A DNA stretch of 5,473 nucleotides. Origin: Candidatus Agrococcus pullicola (GTDB lineage: Bacteria; Actinomycetota; Actinomycetes; Actinomycetales; Microbacteriaceae). The stretch covers positions 1 through 5,473 of the forward strand of contig DXDC01000416.1 in assembly GCA_019115685.1 (NCBI GenBank). Reading direction: 5' to 3'. The notes beneath the pieces are model-generated. The model had not been told where the DNA came from. It saw only the letters and a program-made list of their open reading frames with translations, and did no database searches. Positions 1-4,680 of this stretch are shown in pieces; position 1 is the stretch's first letter; each line of letters begins with the position of its first letter. The translations under genes were made by a program, and so were the position numbers.

Positions 1-301
1 GGACATCGAGGACGGCATCGCGTCGGGCGATATTCACGTCGTGCACCTTGCGCAGAACCCCCGCGCGAAGATGATGGGCATCGAAGACGGGTTCGTCAAG
101 CTCTTCGCCCGCAAGGGCTCGGGCACCGTCATCGGCGGCGTCATCGTCTCGCCCAAGGCGAGCGAGTTGATCTACCCGCTCGCGATCGCGTTCGAGAACC
201 GCCTCACGGTCGATATGGTCGCGAAAACGTTCCCCGTTTATCCTTCGCTGACCGGTTCGATCGCCGACGCGGCGCGTGCGCTGCACCGCATCGTCGAGTA
301 G
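1..301 (+). CDS. lpdA: NAD(P)H-quinone dehydrogenase (LpdA-type flavoprotein disulfide reductase family), C-terminal part
   Basis: Only the last 99 codons are in the window, read in the frame starting at base 2 and ending at a TAG at 299-301; the start lies upstream of the window. The fragment is the C-terminal dimerisation domain of the pyridine-nucleotide disulfide oxidoreductase family: NPRAKMMGIEDGFVKLFA, then GTVIGGVIVSPKASELIYPL, then VYPSLTGSIADAARALH. In lipoamide dehydrogenase and glutathione reductase the corresponding tail carries a catalytic His-Pro-x-x-x-Glu motif. Here it reads YPSLTGS, without that His/Glu pair, which matches the mycobacterial LpdA (Rv3303c) group. Members of that group are FAD enzymes that pass electrons from NAD(P)H to quinones and do not reduce lipoamide. 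The FAD- and NAD-binding domains are not visible, so the enzyme class rests on this tail alone. It converges on the carboxylase gene, 105 bases away. Confidence 0.85.
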   Translation, partial: DIEDGIASGDIHVVHLAQNPRAKMMGIEDGFVKLFARKGSGTVIGGVIVSPKASELIYPLAIAFENRLTVDMVAKTFPVYPSLTGSIADAARALHRIVE

Positions 302-341
302 CCGGCCCTCACGAAAACGGATCGATCGACCGCATGCGCCG

Positions 342-385
342 AAACACTGACCTAAACGTGAGTTTTTCGAGTTTGTTCAGTTTTT
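342..385. terminator. Possible weak bidirectional terminator between convergent genes
   Basis: The 105-base gap between the convergent lpdA and carboxylase stops is AT-richer than its surroundings. AAA-C-ACTGA (342-350) can pair with TCAGT-T-TTT (377-385), giving eight pairs around one mismatch with a 26-base loop that contains a T run at 363-367. CTCACG (308-313) can also pair with CGTGAG (357-362), which is followed directly by five T's. Neither stem is GC-rich or compact, so this is a suggestion from position and base content only; Rho may end both transcripts instead. Confidence 0.25.
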
Positions 386-387
386 CG
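361..387. repeat. 9-base direct repeat AGTTTTTCG, two copies 18 bases apart
   Basis: AGTTTTTCG occurs at 361-369 and again at 379-387 in the convergent gap. The heptamer CGTGAGT is also present twice, at 357-363 and 392-398. The copies stand out because the rest of the window is GC-rich. They may simply be the T-tracts of a terminator region; no protein-binding role is shown. Confidence 0.5.
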
Positions 388-406
388 TCGCCGTGAGTAC
401 GCCCGG

Positions 407-2170
407 TTACGCCGCGTCGGGCGCGATCTTCAGCAGCGTGTGACCCGACGAAACCGTGCCGCCGACGGGAGCGTCGACCTCTTCGATCGTTCCGGTGACG
501 GCCGACTGAATCGGCTGTTCCATCTTCATGGCTTCGAGTACCAGCAGGAGATCGCCCGTGACGACGCGCTGCCCGGGCTCCACCTCACATTTGACGACGG
601 TCGCCTGCATGGGGCTCGTCACGACGCCGCTGGACGCGCCGGATGCCGCCGTCGCCTTGTTGCGGCGAGGAGCGGGCCCACGTGCATCCTTGGTCTCGCT
701 GAAGAGCCTGCGCGGCATCGAGACCTCGATGCGCTTCCCGTCCGCCTCGACCACGACCGTGCGACGCTCTTCGAGCCTGCCCAGGTCGCCGGGCTCGCCA
801 TCCCACGGGGAGACTTCACCCGTCCATTCGGTTTCGATCCAGGAGGTGAAGATGCCGAAGCTGCCGTTCGCCGCGGTGAAGGCGGGGTCGTCGACGATGA
901 GCTTGTGAAAGGGCAGCACGGTGGGGAGGCCCTCGATCTGGAACTCCGCCAGAGCGCGGCGTGAACGATCGAGCGCTTCCTCGCGCGTGCGCCCGGTGAC
1001 GATGAGCTTCGCCATCATCGAGTCGAAGTTGCCGCCGATGACGTCGCCGGCCACAACCCCGGAGTCGACGCGAACACCGGGACCGGAGGGGGTGCGAAAC
1101 ACCGTGATCGGACCGGGCATGGGCAGGAACCCGCGTCCGGCGTCCTCGCCGTTCATCCGGAACTCGAAGGAGTGTCCCCGAACCTCCGGGTCGTCGTAGC
1201 CGAGTTCCTCGCCCTCGGCGAGACGGAACTGCTCACGGACGAGATCGATGCCGGTAACTTCCTCGGAGACGGGATGCTCGACTTGCAGACGCGTGTTGAC
1301 CTCCAGGAACGAGACGGTGCCGTCCGCACCGATCAGGAACTCGCAGGTTCCCGCCCCGACGTAGCCGGCCTCCCGCATGATCGCTTTCGATGAGGAGTAG
1401 AGCCGGTCGAGTTGCTCGTCCGTCAAGAAGGGTGCGGGCGCTTCTTCCACGAGCTTCTGGTGCCGCCGCTGGAGCGAGCAGTCGCGCGTGGAGATCACGA
1501 CGACGTTGCCGTGGGAGTCGGCGAGGCACTGCGTCTCGACGTGTCGGGGCTTGTCGAGGTACTTCTCGACGAAGCACTCGCCGCGGCCGAATGCGGAGAT
1601 GGCCTCGCGCGTCGCCGAGTCGAACTGTTGAGCGACTTCGTCGCGCGTGCGGGCGACCTTGAGTCCGCGCCCTCCGCCACCGAATGCGGCCTTGATCGCG
1701 ACGGGAAGGCCGTGCGCGTCGACGAACTCGAGCACCTCATCGGCTGTCTCGACAGGGTTCAGCGTGCCCGGTGCAAGGGGTGCCCCGACCTTCTCTGCGA
1801 TGTGTCGCGCCTTCACCTTGTCGCCCAGGGCGTCGATCGCGGCGGGGCTCGGGCCGATCCAGATGAGACCGGCATCGATGACCGCCTGCGCGAATGCAGC
1901 GTTCTCCGCGAGGAAGCCGTAGCCGGGGTGCACGGCGTCAGCTCCCGAACGTCGCGCGATCGACAGGATCTTGTCGACGACGAGGTACGTCTCCGCGCTC
2001 GTCTTGCCGTGCAGACCGTAGGCTTCGTCGGCCAGGCGCACGTGCTGTGCGTCACGGTCGGGGTCTGCGTAAATGGCGACCGAGGAAATTCCGGCATCTT
2101 TTGCGGCTCTGACGACTCGGACTGCGATCTCACCGCGGTTGGCGATGAGCACCTTGGAAATTCGGGGCAT
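407..2170 (-). CDS. Acyl-CoA carboxylase alpha subunit (biotin carboxylase + biotin carboxyl carrier domains)
   Basis: This 587-residue protein carboxylates its own biotin with ATP and bicarbonate; a separate carboxyltransferase beta subunit then moves CO2 to acetyl-, propionyl- or longer acyl-CoA for fatty-acid and related synthesis. Domains in order: biotin carboxylase N-domain (about 1-115, [17 protein letters not shown] and [10 protein letters not shown]), ATP-grasp domain (about 116-315) with the glycine loop GGGGRG at 164-169, biotin carboxylase C-domain (about 333-440), a Pro/Ala/Ser linker (about 498-515), and a C-terminal biotinyl domain with EAMKM, where Lys549 is the biotin site. 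Counterparts of the E. coli AccC active-site residues are present: Lys118, Lys160, His210, Glu277, Glu290, Asn292, Arg294, Gln296, Val297, Glu298 and Arg338. Length and fusion match actinobacterial AccA3 (M. tuberculosis) and AccBC (Corynebacterium). An in-frame ATG 20 codons upstream (2230) is open, but the family begins at [14 protein letters not shown], so 2170 is chosen. No beta or epsilon subunit is in the window, so acyl specificity cannot be read. Confidence 0.96.
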   Translation of the reverse strand: MPRISKVLIANRGEIAVRVVRAAKDAGISSVAIYADPDRDAQHVRLADEAYGLHGKTSAETYLVVDKILSIARRSGADAVHPGYGFLAENAAFAQAVIDAGLIWIGPSPAAIDALGDKVKARHIAEKVGAPLAPGTLNPVETADEVLEFVDAHGLPVAIKAAFGGGGRGLKVARTRDEVAQQFDSATREAISAFGRGECFVEKYLDKPRHVETQCLADSHGNVVVISTRDCSLQRRHQKLVEEAPAPFLTDEQLDRLYSSSKAIMREAGYVGAGTCEFLIGADGTVSFLEVNTRLQVEHPVSEEVTGIDLVREQFRLAEGEELGYDDPEVRGHSFEFRMNGEDAGRGFLPMPGPITVFRTPSGPGVRVDSGVVAGDVIGGNFDSMMAKLIVTGRTREEALDRSRRALAEFQIEGLPTVLPFHKLIVDDPAFTAANGSFGIFTSWIETEWTGEVSPWDGEPGDLGRLEERRTVVVEADGKRIEVSMPRRLFSETKDARGPAPRRNKATAASGASSGVVTSPMQATVVKCEVEPGQRVVTGDLLLVLEAMKMEQPIQSAVTGTIEEVDAPVGGTVSSGHTLLKIAPDAA

Positions 2171-2369
2171 AGCTCCAAATCCTAAACCGCCTCGCACTAT
2201 GTTTGGTGCAATCCTCCAGCGAAATCGCAATATGGCTGTCGATTCCCGCTACAAACCGCGTGTGGGGGATCGCCCGCAAAACGCCATCGTCCGTGGCCGG
2301 CACCCCAGAACCATGGAGTGAATGGCCGCAATGGGACAGGGTAGGCTGAGTGATCGGCAACGCAACTGA
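2171..2369. other. Divergent intergenic stretch, carboxylase side; no gene
   Basis: This is the first half of a 412-base gap between two divergently transcribed genes. It should contain the carboxylase promoter (minus strand) and the mgtE promoter (plus strand), but no convincing sigma-70 pair was found. On the minus strand CATAGT (2208-2203) matches four of six -10 positions, with TTTCGC 17 bases further upstream as a poor -35. On the plus strand TAGGCT (2342-2347) resembles actinobacterial TAnnnT -10 boxes, but its -35 position (TGAATG, 2319-2324) is poor. A 29-codon frame starting at ATG 2232 has no ribosome binding site and was not called. Confidence 0.4.
2173..2183 (-). promoter_or_regulatory. 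Ribosome binding site supporting the 2170 start of the carboxylase
   Basis: On the minus strand the start ATG (2170-2168) is preceded by AGGATTTGGAG. AGGA (2183-2180) sits 9 bases before the ATG and GGAG (2176-2173) only 2 bases before it. The AGGA copy has workable spacing. It lies inside the extra codons of the longer reading from 2230, which supports the shorter protein. Confidence 0.5.
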
Positions 2370-2394
2370 GTCGTGAAAGTGAGGTGAGGGCTCC

Positions 2395-2463
2395 GTGAAC
2401 AGTGACAGTTCTAGTCATCGATCGTGCACCGCGCCTTCCTTGCAGCACGGCTCCATGACGTGA
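2395..2463 (+). CDS. Possible 22-residue leader peptide upstream of mgtE
   Basis: A GTG at 2395 opens a 22-codon frame ending in TGA at 2461-2463. It is preceded by GAGGTGA (2381-2387), a seven-base perfect complement of the usual 16S anti-Shine-Dalgarno end UCACCUC; 10 bases lie between GAGG and the GTG. The peptide is serine-rich (7 of 22), with the stretch SSSHRSCTAPS and a single proline. It is not the Asp/Glu/Pro-rich kind that stalls ribosomes at low Mg2+. A ribosome finishing this frame would cover 2445-2453, the shared arm of the alternative stems, so translation could decide which stem forms. It is too short to judge coding from composition and may be chance. Confidence 0.25.
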   Translation: MNSDSSSHRSCTAPSLQHGSMT

Positions 2464-2571
2464 TCCAAGACTTCTTCTAGTCCTGAGCAGTCGTATGCAC
2501 CTGCGGGCGCGGTGATTTCCCGAGCCGTGCCGAGTTCGCTCTATTCGGTCTGGTGCTATTCCTCTGCGTGT

Positions 2572-2576
2572 AAGGA
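2572..2576 (+). promoter_or_regulatory. Ribosome binding site of mgtE
   Basis: AAGGA lies 6 bases before the ATG at 2583 and fixes the start. TCCT (2560-2563) could pair with AGGA (2573-2576) in a weak four-pair hairpin, too small to be a convincing sequestering element by itself. Confidence 0.7.
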
Positions 2577-2582
2577 CCCGTC

Positions 2583-3941
2583 ATGAACGCCAAGCAGATT
2601 GCTGAAGTCATCGATCTTTCCGAGACCATCCAGCCGCTCATCGCTGAGAAGGATTTTGCGGCAGTCGTCGACGCCGTCACCCCGGCTACCGCCGAACAGC
2701 TGACCTCGCTTCTCGAACGATTGCCGCTCCAGGAGTGCGCCATCGTGTATCGGCTGCTGCCCAAAGATCGGGCTATCGATGTGTTCGAGAATCTTTCCCC
2801 CGGTATGCAGAGCGATCTCATCGGTTCACTACGGGATGCCGAAGTCGCCTCGATCTTCGCAGACTTGGACCCGGATGACCGAGTGTGGCTGCTTGATGAG
2901 CTTCCCGCCGGGCTCGCTCCGCGTCTCCTGCACGGTTTGACGCAGAAAGACCGACAACTGACCGCTGAGGTGCTCGGCTACCCCAAGGGTTCGGTCGGTC
3001 GGCGCATGAGCCCGGAGTACGTGTCGACGAGAACGGATTACACCGTCGCCCAGACCCTGGAGCGCGTGCGGTCGCGTCTCGACGATGCCGAGACGGTCTA
3101 TACGCTGCCGGTCTTGGACGGCAGCCGCCACGTCACGGGCGTGGTGAGCCTGCGCGATCTTCTGAAGGCCGAGACTGAGCAAGAGATATCCGCGATCATG
3201 CAACAGGCCGAAGTGACGACCGCCTACCAGACTGCAGAATCCGCTGCCCGCAAGTGCACGGACCTCGGCCTCCTTGCTCTCCCCATCGTCGACAAGGAAT
3301 CCAGGCTTGTGGGCGTGCTCACGATCGACGATGCGGTCAAGATTCTGGAACACGAGGAAACAGAGGACGCCGCTCGTCAGGGTGGAGTCGAACCGCTGCG
3401 CCGGCCGTACTTCGCAACTCCGTTGCGATCGTTGGTGAGCTCGCGAATCGTATGGCTGCTCGTGCTTGCCGTGGGAGCGACGCTGACGGTTCAGGTGCTT
3501 TCGATCTTCGAAGCAACGTTGGAGCAGATCACCGTGCTCGCACTCTTCGTGCCGCTGCTCATCGGTACCGGCGGGAACACTGGTAACCAGGCCGCCACGA
3601 CGGTGACGAGAGCACTCGCTCTCGGTGACGTGAGGCCGCGTGATCTGCTCAGGGTGCTCGCCCGAGAATTCGGTGTTGGACTCTCGCTCGGCTCCCTCCT
3701 GGGCATCCTCGGAGGGTCGATAACAGCCTTGATCTATGAGCCTCGTATCGGGCTGGTGATCGGGCTGACACTGCTGGCCGTCTGCTCTATGGCTGCCACG
3801 ATCGGTGGCATCATGCCCATGGTGGCTCGTGCGCTGCGAGTGGACCCCGCGGTGTTCTCGAACCCGTTCATCACGACGTTTGTCGACGCGACGGGCCTTG
3901 TCGTGTACTTCCTCATCGCCAGGACGATTCTGCAGATTTAG
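2583..3941 (+). CDS. mgtE: Magnesium transporter MgtE
   Basis: This 452-residue inner-membrane protein is a full-length MgtE, a dimeric Mg2+-selective channel gated by its own cytosolic Mg2+ sensor. Order: helical MgtE N-domain (about 20-130, with ERLPLQECAIVYRLLPKDRA and LDPDDRVWLLDELP), two CBS domains (about 140-200 and 205-260), a plug-like connecting helix, then a membrane domain of five predicted helices (about 286-306, 314-340, 362-384, 388-414, 430-450). Family signatures are intact: PLLIGTGGNTGNQAATT with TRALALG (324-348) and DPAVFSNPFITTFVDATGLV (421-440). Asp435 corresponds to the pore aspartate Asp432 of Thermus thermophilus MgtE, which binds Mg2+. The acidic N-domain/CBS face that binds regulatory Mg2+ is kept (for example DLDPDDR at 94-100). 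The gene stands alone: a long structured leader precedes it and an inverted repeat overlaps its stop. The large open frame on the opposite strand (2829-4055) is a GC-bias shadow. Confidence 0.97.
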   Translation: MNAKQIAEVIDLSETIQPLIAEKDFAAVVDAVTPATAEQLTSLLERLPLQECAIVYRLLPKDRAIDVFENLSPGMQSDLIGSLRDAEVASIFADLDPDDRVWLLDELPAGLAPRLLHGLTQKDRQLTAEVLGYPKGSVGRRMSPEYVSTRTDYTVAQTLERVRSRLDDAETVYTLPVLDGSRHVTGVVSLRDLLKAETEQEISAIMQQAEVTTAYQTAESAARKCTDLGLLALPIVDKESRLVGVLTIDDAVKILEHEETEDAARQGGVEPLRRPYFATPLRSLVSSRIVWLLVLAVGATLTVQVLSIFEATLEQITVLALFVPLLIGTGGNTGNQAATTVTRALALGDVRPRDLLRVLAREFGVGLSLGSLLGILGGSITALIYEPRIGLVIGLTLLAVCSMAATIGGIMPMVARALRVDPAVFSNPFITTFVDATGLVVYFLIARTILQI

Positions 3942-4004
3942 GGTACGGGCTGGCGTCCCGAGGTGAGTGGGCTTCGGCGCGAGCCGGGCAGCGTCTGCAG
4001 AATC
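3926..4004 (+). repeat. 11-bp inverted repeat spanning the mgtE stop (possible 3'-end stem)
   Basis: GATTCTGCAGA (3926-3936), in the last codons of mgtE, is the exact reverse complement of TCTGCAGAATC (3994-4004). The arms enclose about 57 bases that include the TAG stop and a smaller hairpin, GGCTT (3970-3974) with GAGCC (3981-3985). Each arm contains the palindrome TCTGCAGA, so the arms can also be read as a direct repeat. No T-run follows, so it is not a canonical intrinsic terminator; it could protect the mRNA 3' end or aid Rho-type ending before the TetR promoter. Confidence 0.4.
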
Positions 4005-4036
4005 TAGCCGAACACGCCGTTCATGATCGGCGGCAC

Positions 4037-4066
4037 TTGGTGAGTGAGTGCTCACTCAAGTAAATT
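4037..4066 (+). promoter_or_regulatory. Probable promoter of the tetR-ABC operon
   Basis: TTGGTG (4037-4042) as -35 and TAAATT (4061-4066) as -10 are separated by 18 bases. The -10 matches four of six consensus positions and the -35 three of six, at TTG. The expected transcription start, about 7 bases past the -10, is near 4073, exactly at an in-frame GTG of the regulator gene. There is no Shine-Dalgarno sequence before either GTG (4067 or 4073), so a leaderless mRNA, common in actinobacteria, fits well. Confidence 0.45.
4041..4058. promoter_or_regulatory. Probable TetR operator (TGAGTGAG-TG-CTCACTCA palindrome)
   Basis: TGAGTGAG (4041-4048) and CTCACTCA (4051-4058) form a perfect 8-base inverted repeat around a 2-base centre. 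It sits almost entirely between the proposed -35 and -10 boxes and ends 8 bases before the regulator's outermost start. Size, symmetry and place are those of a TetR-family dimer site, so a bound repressor would block RNA polymerase and shut off its own gene and the downstream transporter. The identity of the binding protein is inferred from adjacency. Confidence 0.75.
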
Positions 4067-4666
4067 GTGCGGGTGCCTACCTTCTCTGCGAACCGCGGCG
4101 CTCGACTCTCACGTGAAGACCGAAGAGAGCAGATTCTTGACTGCGTCCTCCACGTCGTGCTTGAGCGCGGCATGAGCGTGACCTCGAAAGAGCTCGCCGC
4201 CGCTGCCGGGGTCGCGGAGGGAACCCTGTTCAAGGCCTTCGGGACGAAAGACGATTTGCTTCGTGCCCTGGCGGGAAAGTACGCAGCCATGCCCGACGCG
4301 GTCGGCGAGTGGTTGCGCAGCATCGACCCGGAGAGTGTTGCCCTCCCTGAGCTTGTTCGCGGCATCATCGATCACGCGATCGCGCAATACAAGCTCTCGT
4401 TCCAGCTCTTCTACGCCCTCGGCCCGCTCATGGAGAAACCCGACGATGAAGCGTTGGACCGGTTCGAACGTGAACTCGAGCCGTGGGTGGAAGCGCTGCG
4501 GCCGCACGCGAGCGAACTGCGCATCCAGCCCGACGCCGCTGCCGCGATCCTTCGCATGCACGCTGTTGCCGCGTCCGATCAGGGCTCCGCTTGGGGGGCG
4601 GGAATCTCCCCCGAAAAGCACACCGATATCTTCCTCTACGGCGCCGCCACGAGCGACGCCCCCTGA
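4067..4666 (+). CDS. TetR/AcrR-family transcriptional regulator
   Basis: This 199-residue protein has the TetR-family layout: an N-terminal DNA-binding domain (about 15-65) and a helical ligand/dimer domain (about 75-195). Helix 1 is REDRREQILDCVLHVVLERG (16-35). The helix-turn-helix follows as VTSKELAAAAGVAEGTLFKAF (38-58), then the usual GTKDDLL. The ligand domain has no motif that I can tie to a particular compound. A perfect palindrome overlaps its promoter, so autorepression is likely, and the ABC exporter starts 14 bases after its stop, so the exporter is the probable co-regulated target. The outermost GTG (4067) is used here; the GTG at 4073 gives a protein two residues shorter and is the better start if the mRNA is leaderless. 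The stop is TGA at 4664-4666. Confidence 0.93.
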   Translation: MRVPTFSANRGARLSREDRREQILDCVLHVVLERGMSVTSKELAAAAGVAEGTLFKAFGTKDDLLRALAGKYAAMPDAVGEWLRSIDPESVALPELVRGIIDHAIAQYKLSFQLFYALGPLMEKPDDEALDRFERELEPWVEALRPHASELRIQPDAAAAILRMHAVAASDQGSAWGAGISPEKHTDIFLYGAATSDAP

Positions 4667-4680
4667 ACATTAGGAGTGAC

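Larger units (their letters stand above)
2370..2582 (+). promoter_or_regulatory. mgtE leader with mutually exclusive stems (candidate cis-regulatory RNA)
   Basis: The 213 bases before mgtE hold no clear gene but several matching pairings. GTCGTG (2370-2375) pairs with CATGAC (2454-2459). CCGTG (2393-2397) pairs with CACGG (2446-2450). GAG (2386-2388) can pair with CTC (2451-2453), so the strand 2446-2459 is continuously paired. The same strand, as GCACGGCTC (2445-2453), is also a perfect 9-base complement of GAGCCGTGC (2522-2530), nearer to mgtE. The two folds cannot coexist, which is the usual layout of a switch or attenuator. A third hairpin, CCGAG/TTCGG (2530-2534 and 2544-2548), competes for the end of the 2522-2530 arm. 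No U-tract follows the 9-bp stem and it does not cover the mgtE ribosome site, so any mechanism (Rho access, RNase, leader translation) is open. Magnesium sensing would be the natural guess because MgtE genes often carry Mg2+-responsive leaders, but this is inference. Confidence 0.4.

Noticed and set aside
1412..2185. 257-codon plus-strand frame opposite the carboxylase gene
   Set aside because: It is antisense to a conserved biotin carboxylase with an intact active site, and has no domain or ribosome site of its own.
2171..2230. Twenty extra N-terminal codons for the carboxylase from ATG 2230
   Set aside because: The family begins at the [13 protein letters not shown] region, and a ribosome binding site lies directly before the ATG at 2170.
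2232..2321. 29-codon plus-strand frame from ATG 2232 in the divergent gap
   Set aside because: There is no Shine-Dalgarno sequence in front, no recognisable product and no support from context.
2319..2347. TGAATG/TAGGCT as a mgtE promoter
   Set aside because: The -10 has only the TAnnnT core and the -35 matches two of six consensus bases, too weak to call as a feature, though its position before the structured leader would fit.
2829..4055. 408-codon open frame on the minus strand opposite mgtE
   Set aside because: It is antisense to a clear full-length MgtE. Its product is rich in Arg, His, Glu and Gln with no recognisable domain, typical of the shadow frame of a high-GC gene.
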